64,000 nt of DNA from Byssochlamys sp. IMV 00236 (GCA_001931875.2 MSJH02000803.1:372362-436361), one strand, 5' to 3'. Shown: positions 11,034-23,861, counted from the stretch's first letter. Numbers and translations are program-made. The notes: generated by a model not told the origin, from the sequence alone.

Positions 11034-12925
11034 GGTTGGTGGTATGTAATGAGAAGAAGTACTTTGGTTTTGCGTTGAGCGTTGGGGGTTGAAGAAGAAA
11101 ATGAAGAAAATGATGAAGAAGATGAAGATGACGATGTCCTTTTTCTCTCCCCGTTTCTTTGTTATATTCCACACAAAGAGAGAATAACACGCTGGTGATA
11201 TCTAATCGAACCGCGTGGGTATAATCCAGATCTGTCTCTATGTATGGCACAGCCAAGCAACGAGTGTAAAGTGATCCAACACCGTAAAAACTCGAAGAAG
11301 ATCTCAAAACTCTCAGCTACCTCGAGAGCCAACAAGGAAAAAAAAAAGAAAAAGAACGACCTTAAATCCCCTGAAGATATTCCCAGAAACAATGACGCAG
11401 TTGGACTCGGAATGACTCCAAGAGGCGCAGGGAATGGACCGGACCACCTTTTAAACTAAACTGACTGACTGACCTGAATTCTTCACGGGCTCCATCCGAC
11501 CAAGACACGATCGGTTCACCCCGCCGGATCAAACTATGCTATGTAGTCTAGGTGGTGGTTTGTTGGTCTTGCATTGATTCCATGTAAGTATCAAGGGGGT
11601 GGTGGGTGGGAATATCCAATATGAATGAATGAATGGATGAATGGTTGTGAAATGCAGTACTTTAACTTATCTAGTTAGCATATAGCATCCTATCGTATCG
11701 TATCCTATCAATGATTCTGCATAGTAGCGGTAAAGCTATCTAGTGGAAACTTCCTACACGCTTCGAAGGCGAGTCCTCCATAGATATGGCATACACCAAA
11801 CCTCTAGCAGAGTGAAAAGACAAATCCAATCAGTATCCTGCCCCGTCTACCCCTCAAAACCAAACCTATCCGGTATGTTTTAGACCATCTTTCACGCAAG
11901 GCACAGTCACATCGTCATTGGTCCGTCGTTTCTCGCAGTCTGAAACGTCCGTCTGAAACATCTTAAGGATTTGCCATCCCCCCCTCCCGGGCCAGTAGTA
12001 GAGATCGTCACTGCGTTTCTTGTCAGTAAGTTACTACTAGCATTATTAACTATCTTCTGAGCTTGTTTGACTTAAGATGCAAGCTGAAATGTTCGGACTG
12101 ACTACAGTACTAGTCTACTGCAGGGGGTTATTGGTTCTACCCCGTATCGTATCCAGAGTTGTCTCTCAGGAACGGAGAGCGGATCGAACCTAAAAAATGA
12201 GTTTGGACTTTTCGCTGTTCGTTTTCTTTTCGGGTCTAGGGCTTATTAGTTAGTTACCTAGGTAGGTACTTGCTTCTCAACAAGTAGACATGTGGCACTT
12301 TTTGGAGAGATTTCGATCTGCAATTTTGATGATTACTTTTTTGACAAAATACGGCAAGGGAATAAAAAAACCCTGCTATAGCATAATTCAAGAGAATCCT
12401 TTGTTCTCCTCTCGTCTTTTACTGTATTGCTTCAGATGTAATGAAATCCACTTATTTATTTGTTGCCCGCTAGGGCTAGGCAGCTTGTTGTCGGCCTTGA
12501 TGAGCGAAGGTAAGTCTATAGCTGTTTTAAAAAGAAATAACCAGCAAACCACACACAAGAATCGAAAAAGTATCTGTCACAAAATATAGAAAAGACCATC
12601 AAGACAAGAAGCCTGATATGCTGCGGGTGCGCTGCCCTGCGGATCACCTCGCATGCAAACTAAAAACGTAGTTAAGAGGGGTCATGTCACCAAAACAGTA
12701 TACACAAACAGTCCCGCTTCCTTGAGCGCATCGGAAGAGATAAGAAGACGTCCTCCCGGAATCTCAACAGGAACCTCAAACAACACGCAGCGCCAAACAC
12801 ATCCAATAGTTACCGACGTAGATGATAAATCACACTTGATCCGCTCGATGACTGAATATCAAGGCAATCGCCGTTCCCAAGAGACGCAAAACATGATGTA
12901 AAACAAAAACTCAGAGCGCGCGCGC
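11034..12925. other. Intergenic region, no supported gene
   Basis: Upstream region of the secreted-protein gene and downstream region of the mannosyltransferase. AT-rich tracts and CT-rich stretches are visible. The palindromic word TACCTAGGTA occurs at 12255-12264. Frames up to 99 codons (12290-12589) show no domain and no splice continuity. Confidence 0.45.
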
Positions 12926-14185
12926 TCAATCGCGTCTGCTGTAAAGCTCGTACGTGGTTTCGATGACGCCGCACTCCTCATCCTTGTTGGCGCTGACTCG
13001 GCGCAGGAAGTTGGGCATGCGCAGCGGAGACTTGGACCGCGAGACCGTGGCGGCGCCTGGGATCTTGCGGTAGCGGTAACGGTACTGGGCACCGAGCAGC
13101 AGCAGACGGCCGTATGCCCACCAGACGGCGAAGCCGACAACACCAGCGAGGACGAATCCAAGGACGGTCAGGAGCATCCAGTGTCCACCCATCTAAAAAA
13201 AAGCGTCAGTAGGTACGTACAAGGCAATCCACTCGAAGAGAACTGCGAACTCACCCAGAAGATCAATCTCGCATCCTTTCCGTGCCAGCTGTTACCCTTG
13301 TGGTGGGTGAAGAAGCTCCAGGAGTGACGGTTGTACTCGTCCTGCATCAGGATACGGACCCGACCCGACTCGCTGGGCTTGTCGCCCATGTACTGCTTCC
13401 AGATGACCGACAGGAACAACGGACCAGTCGAGTACATGACGGTGATGTACGGAAGCAGCCAGCTCCGGTCGTAGGCCTGCAGGGTCTCAATCACGCGCAG
13501 GAAGAACGGGTGCTGAGGAACGGAACCCATAGCGTCGTTCGAGATACCTGTAGGAGCAGTGCGACGAACCCAGGCTGGGTAGGCCAGGAGGGGATCTAGA
13601 CGGCGGTTGCAGCCCTAAAGATAATCTGTTAGATTCTCTTGTGCGCGCCTTCTCGTATGATCATGTCTAAATACTCACATCATCCAGATCGATGTAGGTG
13701 CCACCATAGTGCGCCAGAACGAAATATCTGATCGAGTCTGCGCGCTGAATGGGGTACTCGTAGCCGTCGAAGGTGTCCAAGAACCAGGGATACTCAGCAG
13801 CGATGAAATCGCGAGCCTTTTCGTTCGTCCAAAGCTATAGGGCATTTGTTAGCATGTGTCTTCCCACAAGCATTGCGTCCGTCACATCATCTGCAGAGCC
13901 ACGTACAATGTATTCATAGTCAGGATGCAGGTCAATGCAGCTCTGCTGCGCTTCCTGCCAATGCAATGGAATGCTCTCGTTCTTGTATGTCTGATGAATG
14001 ATCTTGGGGATGATCTGGGGCCGGGTCTCGATCAGACTCGAGTTGGGCGACGGGATGTCCGAACGGTGAATGGCATCTGCGGCCGCATCCTCCACCAACA
14101 AGCTCAAGAGCGTGAAGACGCTCCGGACTAGGAACGTGATGATCAGGACATTGACCAAGATGAAGATGACAACACCGCGCCGCAT
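12926..14185 (-). CDS. GT32 mannosyltransferase, probable inositol phosphoceramide mannosyltransferase
   Basis: Four exons, 14185-13907, 13834-13679, 13614-13255 and 13192-12926, all joined in phase 0; 353 aa. An N-terminal signal-anchor helix (residues ~5-30) is followed by a GT32 (OCH1/SUR1-type) domain. It opens with IPKIIHQTYKN, then LHPDYEYI, then YPIQRADSIRYFVLAHYGG and the nucleotide-sugar/metal motif DLDD (residues 142-145). A second hydrophobic helix lies near the C-terminus (VLGFVLAGVVGFAVWWAYG). Two membrane segments around a short GT32 domain match yeast SUR1/CSH1, catalytic subunits of MIPC synthase, which mannosylate inositol phosphoceramide in the Golgi, better than OCH1. Family assignment is strong; substrate is inference from architecture. 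The start gives a short basic N-terminus directly before the anchor. Confidence 0.92.
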
Positions 14186-16627
14186 TGTGATCGATGGTAT
14201 CCACACAACGTGGTTCTTTTGTTCTATGTGAAATTGTTGAAGAGTATTAAACGGGATAGAAAGCACGAGTCTATGGTCGTAAAATGGTCGTCGCAAGGTT
14301 CGTTTGGTGATTGAAGGAGAGAGGTCTCAACTGGTCCTTTTTGCAGGGCACAGGAGTTAACGATGCTGGAGCCCTACTGCGGGCTGCAACAAGCTGCTAT
14401 CGACGGAGGCCCAGGGGCATGTGATGGCCAGAGGGAAAGGACAGTAGCTGAATTGAGAAAGACTGAATTCCACAGACAGGGTATGAGGAAGACAGTCACC
14501 AGGGTACGTGACCTGGGGTAAGATAGAGATAAGGGTTTCTGAAAAAGGAGTGAGGAGGGACCCGTTGTAGGTAGTTTTATTCAAAGAAGAAACCCGGAGG
14601 CGAAGCTCCACGCCAGCCAGAACTGAGGATGGGGCAGTGAGAGAGAGCGAGAGAGAGAGTTTACTCTAGATAGGACCAGGAATTAAGGAATGACCAGGAC
14701 GAATGAAAAACGAGCACGAAAGGAGAGACTGGCGATGGCAGCATTGACAGCGCGAGATGGGCGTTCAGGATAATGATCCGTGTCGACGGACCCATGGATT
14801 TGGAAGGGGAAGTTATCGCAGGCTTGGATGAGCGTGTTTTAGCCGTCTAGCTTAGTGTAGTTTAGGGGGAGGTTGGAAGACAAGAAGAAGGCTGTGCTCC
14901 TGAACTAAACGCTGACCAGTATAGCGTGCCTGGAGGGTCTCTCAACGCGCCGTGTAAGGGGGCCTCTGGGGGAGCTTGCTGGTCGGGGAAGCGCAATTAG
15001 TGCTGCTCCAGGGCAACCAAAGTCGCAGCGAAATGGACGCCATCGTGGCGGCCTAGCGGCGATGGTTGGCCGTTGGTTGTTCTTTTGGAGTAGAATATTC
15101 GTGTCGTTGTCAAGCCTCGCGGTGGCCATTCCTGAGGATTGAGCCCGTGGGTCGCGGGGCAAAGAAGGAATGGTATACGCGATACGAGGCCATCATGCAT
15201 CATGGTCTGCCGGCCTGACCATGGAAGGGATTGCGCAGCCCGTAGATCGAAAGGGGCGCAGTTGTGAGATTTATCGCAAGTACGTACAGTAATAATAATA
15301 ATGATAATAATAGTTCATTATTATGGCAGTGTGATAATTCCATTCTATACCGTAGCTAAGTATTATTATTCTTTTTATTCTGGCTCGACTACCTAGGTAC
15401 CTCTCTTCAGACTCCCGAGAATCGCCTAGCAGGAATTGCGATAGCCCCAAGTACCGGTACTTCCCCAACGCCCAGCACAGAGCGGCACGGCAAGTACCTG
15501 TACACCTCCGTGTTCGTATTCCTGCCGCTCCCAAACTGTTTCGGTCTCAGCGTCAACATCCAACCTCGGCCGATCTCTCACCAAGCAATAAACAGTTTAG
15601 TTAACACGGTGTCTTAGCAACCTAGTCTACTGGCCTTTCTTATTTTTTTCCTTCTCTTTTTTTTTCTTTTTCCCTTCGTTCCCTGATCGACCATCCACTC
15701 CCTGTTCAACATCTCTGCCTCCTGCATGACCCGTTGGATCAGCCATCCCAGCGTGCGGAACAAGAGCACAGCAGTGGCAGGGAGTTCTGGCGCAACACCA
15801 CGCCATACGTGTTCTTATTTTACGCTTCCTGCGCCTTTTCCCACTCGCCATCTACGTACTATTTTCCGTCTGGTGATTGGTCTTGCACCGGCGCCGGCCG
15901 CCACGAGTGCGCAAGAGAACAGTAGTTAGATCAAGACGCTAGAACAGGGTTGGTGCATTGAGCCGCCGATGTCTGATCTTCCGTGTTCGTTTCGACCACT
16001 GTATGATTCTCAAAAGCCGTCGAACCCACGGATCGTTGGACTTGTCTGCCACCAGTGGCAATAGTGGTGTAGCCCCAAATAGCTAAATAATAATTTATTT
16101 TCAACCTGGGGCATCTTGGCTTGTCCATGGACCGGTTGATCGCGCCCCCACGGAGCCAAGAAAGGTTCACGCCAGGCACAAAAAGACCGGCGGCTGGTTC
16201 AAGTGGCGGGTCAAGTCCAATTAGCGGCGCTCGATGACAGCCTGAACGCGTGGACGACCACGCACGATGTCTGCTCGATAGTCTAGATACAGTCTGAAAC
16301 AGACAGGATAGAATATACGTCGAGGATGCCTTTTTTTTTTAACCAGATATGAGATACAGCAGGCCAGGTGAGGAAGGTGGCCTAACTACTATACCTAGGT
16401 ATGTACTACTATCTCTAATGCACCTAACCACACGGCCTCATGATTTGTTCGGACCAACCCCGGATGTCGTTGCACGCACGTTCTCTGCTTCTTGGCAGCA
16501 ATGTATTGAACAAGTCTTTGTTTCTATGCAGTCTAAACTAAAGCAGCAGTGTGAAAGAAAGAAAAGTCTTATCTGGAGTCTCGTGTGACTGCGGTCAAAC
16601 CCCGTGGCCATTATTTGGTAGAGCCTA

Positions 16628-16738
16628 TCTAGAGGATGCAACTTCCAGCAACAGACAGTGCTCAAGTCAATGTGAGAATCGCGGTGGCTTGCCTCGAGGA
16701 CTTGTCGTCGACCAATCGAGATTCGCACATCCTCTAGA
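16628..16738. repeat. 11-bp inverted repeat
   Basis: TCTAGAGGATG at 16628-16638 is the exact reverse complement of CATCCTCTAGA at 16728-16738, with an 89-bp spacer. It is one of a cluster of short inverted repeats between 16.6 and 17.35 kb. Confidence 0.6.
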
Positions 16739-17102
16739 TCGAGTCCATTTCTCTCTCCATGCGACAAGTCCCTCATATGAGGTGATTGTGCTCGCAGGAA
16801 ACAAAAACTATGAAATTGCGATGCTAACCGAGGCAGACTCGTCAAAAGCCGCACCAAACAACCAAACTTGAACTCCATCGTAAAGTAATAATCATTACTT
16901 CTGTTCCAGCCTGCGTGGATTGATTCAATTCTCACAGGCAACAGCATTTCCTTTTCGGGCTCAATACATTGGTATCCAATCAGGGAATTGCCTCTTTTCC
17001 ACTCCTTGAGAATGTCAGCATGCAAGATGCCAGTTCTTTACGTAGTAGTCTCCTCTCTCTCTCTCTATCTAGTCTATGGCAAAAATAGGTTCTTCGATCA
17101 GA

Positions 17103-17341
17103 ATTTCCATGACGACTGCCATGGAAATAGCAACAACCTCAATGCAACGATTGGTTCGCTGATACTCTAGATTGCATCGAGCAAATGGAGGCTGTGCATG
17201 TGCGACATGCAGATCAATGGAGTAGGAACATGCTGGGGGCATCTCGTCAGCATGCAAGGCCTGTTACAACTTAGATACCAAGTAGTAGTATTGCCAGTTC
17301 CAGTGTGTTGGAAAGTAGTGGCATGTCGCGTACTGGAACTG
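17103..17341. repeat. Three perfect short hairpins
   Basis: Hairpin 1: ATTTCCATG (17103-17111) pairs with CATGGAAAT (17120-17128), loop 8. Hairpin 2: TGCATGT (17195-17201) pairs with ACATGCA (17205-17211), loop 3. Hairpin 3: CAGTTCCAGT (17295-17304) pairs with ACTGGAACTG (17332-17341), loop 27. No gene overlaps them. Confidence 0.6.
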
Positions 17342-17741
17342 CCAACCGCGTGCTAATTACCTCGACGTCATCACACGGGATAGATTCGATTGACAAGGTC
17401 AATCTATTATTATTGATTATCATTATTATTGTTACACAGAAGTTGAACTTATCTGCCTTGCCTTGCCTTGCCTTGCCTACAAGCAAGACAGGGAAAGAAT
17501 GCCAAGAGCCGCGATTCGATTCGATACACGATAACATACCATACATACCATATCTTCCCAGCCGAAGGTTGGTAGGTGTTCTATCTATCTAGCCCAGACA
17601 GGCATAGTTCTAATACTTAATTATCCACAGACCCTTTCGACCGTGCGAGACATCTCCGCGCACACTTTGAGCTTCTTTTTTTCCTTGGATTCCACCAAGC
17701 TTCAAAGTTACGCTTCCAGCGGGGAGGCGCACGCGATACTA

Positions 17742-18087
17742 CAGTAAAACCTGCCTATAACGAACCCGGGTATAACGAATACCTCTAGATTACGAATTTG
17801 ACAGCGTGTCAAAATCAAATTCCCATACAAAATTCGTTATTCCTCCCTACTACGAAATTCGTTAATTTTTTCAGACCTTTCCCATACGATTCGTTATAGA
17901 AAAGTACAGATTTACCTTATTAGTCAGTAATTACATCATCATAAATTACCAATTAAGGAAATTTATTAGAAAATTTCACTACCAATACGTATATTACTAA
18001 TATAGACCCACTTTTCATACAACGAATCCTCTATACAACGAATTAGACTGCCTGGAAAAAATGATTCGTTATAGACAGGTTTTACTG
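17742..18087. mobile_element. Tc1/mariner (pogo-like) MITE, complete
   Basis: A 346-bp element bounded by 23-bp terminal inverted repeats that differ at one position: both ends begin CAGTAAAACCTG, continue with C or T, then CTATAACGAA. The TA on each side (17740-17741 and 18088-18089) fits the TA target duplication of Tc1/mariner/pogo elements. There is no reading frame of useful length, so it is non-autonomous. The word AACGAAT, or its complement ATTCGTT, and near matches recur many times inside in both orientations, as expected for subterminal transposase-binding repeats. The element is AT-rich but the ends are intact, suggesting fairly recent movement or mild decay. Confidence 0.9.
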
Positions 18088-18089
18088 TA

Positions 18090-20058
18090 CCATAATTATC
18101 TGGAGTAGATAGATCCATTATTGAATTACATATGGTAGAGACAGACCGCCACCCTACTGGACGCTCATGCCACCGGATCCAGTTATGGACAGAGCTTCCC
18201 CTCCCAAAGAATAATAAGCCGACGGTAACTACTAGTCTAAGACAAGAAGCTACGTAGGAAGGTCAGATTCTGCTCTTTTTTATCGAATATTATTATCATT
18301 TCTCTTGTTGTAAGTAACTTGTGTGTGCACTGTGTGCCGGGTTCAGATTTCACCTACCTATGGTTCCACTATAAAACGTCATATCAGCCCCAGCAACAAT
18401 CTCGGATGAATGGAGCGGGGTGAAATTGCTACGTATGTAGTTTTTTTTTCTTTTTTGACTCTAAAGTAAAGTACCATACATAATATAAGCAAACTCGAGT
18501 GAATCGCAGTAGTATTCATAGTAATACCACATGTAGATAGTTCTATGCTCTAATCTTTCTGCAGGCCTGCCACATCATCTAGATACTCAAGGCCTAGACA
18601 TCGTCCGCTGCTTCCCCCCACTACTGGATACTACTACCACCATCTGTTAATTCATGCAGAATCCCATAATCTAAAATAGAGTATCCATCCTCTCTCTATC
18701 TAGGTTCCATCTAATAATAGGCCTCTTGTTTCCTGAAATAGCCTTTTTTAGGGTCTAATTACCTCACTATCATCATCATCATCGTAGTCAATGATAATAA
18801 TAATAGACTACAGCATACTCCGTACGTAGTTTATCGGTTCAGATCGGACTAACTAAGCTCAAGGCAACAATATTTCCTTTCTTTCATTCAGTTAATACAC
18901 ACACACACAACAAATATTCTTTTTTCGTTTTCTTTCGAAAATAGAATCATGCCTAGCTTTTTTAAACAGGAGGGATTTTCTTCCTGAAGGATTGATTAAG
19001 ATTTTACGATTTACTTATACTATTACTACTGGGATTTTACTACATATGCTCTACAGTAATATTGGCTGGCTAGCTGGTTTTGGTTTTGGTTGTTGTTATT
19101 ATTATTATTATAATCCTAATCGGTTTATAGAAATACTTATGTCTCCTGAAAGAAAGAAAAAGGACCCAGAGGATCGGATCGGTATCTTTCCCCCCTGTTT
19201 CCTCGAATCAGTCAAGGATAGATATTAATGCATATCTGCATCCACATCCGATTCCGTATCTTCCGCCTCTTCCGGGCTATCGTCAGGCTGCGGGGTTTCC
19301 GATGCCGGGTTCAGTTTTGGTTTATTTCTCTCGGTAGAGAAAGATAAAAAACTGCATTGTGAATTCCGGATGTAGAATCGATAACCTGTTTTCTTTCTTG
19401 TCTTGTCTTTCTACCGGATTCGCCGGAGTGATCCTCGACAGAACTACGATAGGCTTCCAAAAGGAGATGAGATCAATCCAATGGATAAAAGAAAGAGATG
19501 GTATTTGATTATCCTTGATATGCTGATGTGAAAAAAAGAAGAAAACCAGAACTCCACATATGCTCCTCTGACCTAGGTATCATAGTCGTTGTTCCAAATG
19601 GACTCCGCTGAAAAACCAAACGCCTTTGTGCGTCCTTCTGGAAGGACTCGACATATGCAAATGCTCAAGTTGAGAGTCGCACAAGAGAATAACAGGGCAA
19701 AAGATCAACCCTTCAGCGTCTGCATACACATCGCTTATCTCTGCCGACCAGTCCCTCAATGGAATCTCCAAGTTCCATCGTAATTCGATTTAGAAGGTAT
19801 GGGGGGTTGGTGAGGTGCCGCAGAAGTAGGCTCTGTGAACACCTGGCGCAGTGATCAGGCCGTCTGGAAAGCCCCATGGTACAACTTTCTCTCCCTTTAG
19901 TTAGCTTGCACCGTCAATCCACCGCTATTGGGGTGTCTGATATGAGGTGCGAGGCTGAAGAGCGCCATGTATATCACCGCGGCCCCGGCTAACCCAGTAG
20001 TTCAAAATATTTATACGCAACTGACCAAGCAATGCATATTCCTGGTTGCCATACCAAT
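18090..20058. other. Gene desert, right part
   Basis: AT-rich DNA with (ATC)n near 18770, (CA)n near 18900, a TTGGTTTTGG run near 19075 and (TTA)n near 19097. TACTCCGTA occurs at 18816-18824. Frames are all under 80 codons. The last ~100 bp is probably the 3' end of the Derlin transcript. Confidence 0.45.
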
Positions 20059-20952
20059 TCATCGAACTTCAGGTGCTGCAGCCGCTGCAAAGTCGCGATT
20101 GATATTGTCAGCCTGTGTATCAGCCGCTTCGTCCTCGTCACGAACAGGCTCGCGCGGCCTGCCTTCGAACAACCTCCTCCACCACGCTGGTGGATCCAGC
20201 GGCCGATGTCCACCGTGTAATGAGGGATAGACGTCCGTAAAGAAATACCAGACATGGCCCACAATCACACCGCAGAGCTCATCCTTAGGAACGATCCCGT
20301 GGACCACGAGACTGAAAGCCATGAGCACCCATGGGAGGTATGGCGCCGTGAAGACCAACAGACCCAAAAAGCTGAGTCGGGTGTCGGGATTGCGACGAGC
20401 CCAGATATACACGAGACTCGACGACAGTGCGGTACCAAGGAATGGCAGAGAGAGGAACGGCGACAATATAAGCAGGGAGGTCATGGCGTAGACCAGCAGC
20501 CAAGAGAAGTGAGCCGGAGAACGACCGGAGGACTCTTCGAGGAGTCGCGAGTACCGTTGAAGGAAGAAGACATGGAATAATAGGTCCAGATTGAGCGGAC
20601 CGAAGTAGAGGAAGGTGGTTATTAGTCGCCAATACTATTGGAACATCATCACATGGTCAGCCTCTGCATATACTTTCCCCGCATGACGCCGAGCCTACTT
20701 CTTCGACCATTTCACTCAAAAGAAACAAGAACGGCAGCGGAACAGCACATCACCTACCTGCGATTTTGCAAAAACAGCGCGAAAACTGTAGAATAGCTGA
20801 AAGGGCGTCAGGATATGACACTGGACGAGAACCGAGGTGGCCACCGTGGCGGCAGTCCACCACCTGGTGCAGGGCGGCATCTCGTAGAACCACTGCTCGA
20901 GGGGGAACTGGCCGGCCTGTCCGCCATTGTTGTTTCCCCAGAGGGCGGCCAT
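20059..20952 (-). CDS. Derlin (Der1-like ERAD membrane protein)
   Basis: Exons 20952-20758 and 20634-20059, intron 20757-20635 (GTAGGT...TAG), 256 aa. Derlins are rhomboid pseudoproteases of the endoplasmic reticulum that help move misfolded proteins out for proteasomal degradation with the Hrd1 ligase and Cdc48. The hallmark region is clear: YWRLITTFLYFGPLNLDLLF followed by LQRYSRLLEESSG, containing the WR motif and the derlin FLYFGP signature. Several hydrophobic segments follow (LLILSPFLSLPFLG, VFTAPYLPWVLMAFSLVVHG, GHVWYFFTDVYPSL). The C-terminal ~50 residues are charged and cytosolic. No rhomboid GxSG serine is seen, as expected for a derlin. Whether it is the Der1 or Dfm1 ortholog cannot be decided by eye. 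The start gives the usual short N-terminus before PPCTRWWTAATV. Confidence 0.95.
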
Positions 20953-21283
20953 TTGATGGTTCTGTCTATTTCAAGAGCTCCGTGAACTTTGGCGACGTGG
21001 GAGGGATGAGATCCAGCGATATCTCGGGCGGATCGAAGACCGTTATCGCAAGCTGTAAAGAGCCAACACCAGCTCCGTGGCTCGAGCTTCTTCCGGCAGA
21101 GATGTAGAGACTAATCGAATCAAAATAGGAGAAGATATCACAACTCTAACTGGCCATGGATGTGACAGAAGACGAGGAAACAGCTATCAATCAGCGGTTT
21201 ATCAGATGAGGAACAGCCAGATCTGCGGATCCGCTGGGGAAGATGACAGAACGCCGGATGACATAAGCGGCGTGACTCCAGAT

Positions 21284-23853
21284 TAGGGGTGGCATTTGAA
21301 ATTCAAAATTTCATGAAATTCGTGAAATAAAATGTCTTGAAATGAAAGTAAAGGTCTGTCTGAAATTTTGAAATACGCTAATAAATTAGTATGGTAGATC
21401 CGACCCACTCAACATCCTAAGACATCCTAATTCAAAACAGCTGAAATTTGAAGCGATCTAACTCCTAGGAAATATCGCTTTTATAGCTAGTAAAGGTGTT
21501 AAACTTCCTGAATCCTATTGCCTGCTATTTAAGCATTAAAATAAGGTCTTTTCTCTATTAATTAGCTGCTAGGAGTAGCTAATAGAGATTCTTTAGTAGC
21601 TTTGCCTAAGAGTCCCTATATAAAATAGATCTTCTCTATTTCTTAATTCTTTAAAGCTAGCAACTTTGCTTTAATATCCCCTTTAATATAGTAATTTACA
21701 CCTACATTTATTGCCTGTAGAATACATAAGTTTATATAGATATAGATAAGCTTATCTATATTATTAGGGCTTAATATATTATAAAACTTTATATACTAAA
21801 AATTTATAGCTAAAAAAAAATATTTAGAGATAACAGAGTTAGCAATTATTTTAAGCAGCTATATAGCAAAATTTATAAGATCTGGCATTATTATAATCTA
21901 ATAAATTATATAAGTTAATAAGTTATAAAAGCAGTAGGATAAGAGCTATATTATTATTCTCTAAAAAGATTTAGTATTAGGCTATTTTTAATAATACGCG
22001 TCCTTATAAAAAGTTTTAGTTTACCCTCTAAAGTAATAGAAATTAAGCACTGCTTGCTTACTAATATATTAATAAATTATATAATAGATATTATTATTCT
22101 AATCTTTAAAGCTCTTATAATAGATATTAGAATTTAAGAAATAAGCAGCCTAATAAAGCCTAATAAGCTGACCCTCTAGACAGTCGCTCTATTTAGTATT
22201 TAAGTAGGTGCTAATTTTATAGGTAAAGGATTATAGGGGAGCGCTTTATAATGTAAGGTATTATTATATTTCTATCTATTACTAAGCTACTTAAATTATT
22301 AGCAATATTATAATATAGATTATAATAATATTTATTATAGAAATATTTAATTCTATATTCTCTAAATCTAACTAATAGGTATAGATTAGCTTAATAAGCA
22401 ATACTAAATCTATTAATAACTCCCAGAATTACAGTAATAAGATTTCTGATTTTATAGGTAAAATTATAGGGGATTCCTTAGCCTACTATCTAATTGCCTT
22501 ATTATTATAATAGATTAAATAAAGTATCTTATACTATAATCTCCATTAAGTAATAACACTTAAAATTAGAGATATTTATTTTTTATAGATCTTAAGCTAA
22601 AGATCTTAAAGAATTATATATTGCTTAAGAGAGCTTTAAAAAAAAGCAATAATCTTTTTTGCAGTATTAAAGATATCTATAACTTTAAATAGCTTAAGGA
22701 TATCTTTTAGTAAAAGTTAAAGCCCGTAAGAATTATATAATATAAAAAAAATTAAATTTAATCCTCTTATCCGCTATAAGATTATTTATACTAATTATAT
22801 TATATTACAGATATTACTAGTAAAAGAATTAATTTTCTTCTAATTAGGATTATTGCCTAAGATTAATTTTATCCTATTATATATCTAGTTCGCGACTATA
22901 TCTATATTCATTATTTAAGACCTAATATTATGGCTGCAGTAGTAGAATAAATATTTCCTATTTATTAGCAATAGGTTAATAATTTATTAATTATAGATAT
23001 TAGTAATCTTATTAATAATAATATTTAAATAACTATTAGTCTTTAATAAAGCATTAACCTCTTCAGAAATTTGCTTATAATACTTATTTAAAATCTTGCT
23101 TAATATAGTATAATAATCAGGAGGTTTATAAGATAGATCTAGAGCAATAATAAAATCTAAAATTATAAGTTCTATATAAAGATTATAGGGCCTAGCTCCT
23201 ATAAAAATTAATATCCCACACTTCTAATCTAATAAATATTTTGCTAATAAAGATCTAATATTAGTATTATTAGTTAATAAAGTCTATATAGACCTTTTAG
23301 AACCTGGTTTAGAATTGCAGATTTTATGCTAGGCTTTATAATTTTTAAGGTATTAGCCCTAATAAATAATATTTTTTATTATTTCTTTGCCGCAGTAGCA
23401 GTAACGCGCCTATAACTTAAAATATTAATTAAATTAGCAAATATCGGCATATTAGATCTAAATATATTTTATTATTGTTATAGATAATTATAAATATATT
23501 AGAGATCTCTAAAATGCTAGGTTTAACTCTTCTAGAGCCGCTGCCACCTATTTTAGGCAATTTTAGGGTATAATATACCAATTAGAATTTAAAATAAATA
23601 TGGATATATATAAAATCAAGAGGTTTCACTTAAATTCCTAGTTGCCAGGTAAAATTACTCTGGCAACCACTAAAATAGAAGAATATAATTCCCTACGCCA
23701 ATCTATTAGTCAAATCTATCACTTACCTACCCCCTTTAGGTATAGCTTACCCGATTACTTAGTCTGTGCGTATTAAATTTCAGAAGAGAAAAAAAGGGCG
23801 AAATTCAACGTTTCATGAAATTAAAAGTAAATTTCTGAAATTCACCACCCCTA
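21284..23853. mobile_element. RIP-degraded hAT DNA transposon with intact ends
   Basis: A 2570-bp element with 9-bp perfect terminal inverted repeats (TAGGGGTGG ... CCACCCCTA) and an exact 8-bp target duplication CTCCAGAT at 21276-21283 and 23854-23861, the size typical of hAT elements. Subterminal ATTTCATGAAA-like palindromes occur near both ends. The interior is extremely AT-rich with TpA everywhere and no open frame of 60 codons on either strand, the pattern expected after repeat-induced C-to-T mutation. The length would suit a hAT transposase gene, but no domain survives to confirm it. GC content changes abruptly at both borders. It lies between the Derlin and CENP-A genes. Confidence 0.9.
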
Positions 23854-23861
23854 CTCCAGAT

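Larger units (their letters stand above)
14186..17739. other. Gene desert, left part
   Basis: The first ~700 bp is probably the mannosyltransferase promoter and leader and contains a GA-rich run near 14640. ATT/ATA microsatellites lie near 15290-15370. TACCTAGGTA occurs at 15390-15399 and 16392-16401. The longest frame (195 codons, minus strand, 16438-17025) has an atypical H/C/R-rich composition and no domain. A pentanucleotide repeat, CCTTG, runs at about 17456-17478. I support no gene here. Confidence 0.45.

Noticed and set aside
12926..14185. OCH1-type initiating N-glycan mannosyltransferase
   Set aside because: The DLDD motif and GT32 domain fit both, but the C-terminal membrane helix and short length favour the SUR1/CSH1 group.
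16438..17025. 195-codon minus-strand frame in the gene desert
   Set aside because: Composition rich in H, C, R and S, no domain, overlapped by a plus-strand frame and by short inverted repeats; no splice partners. Treated as chance.
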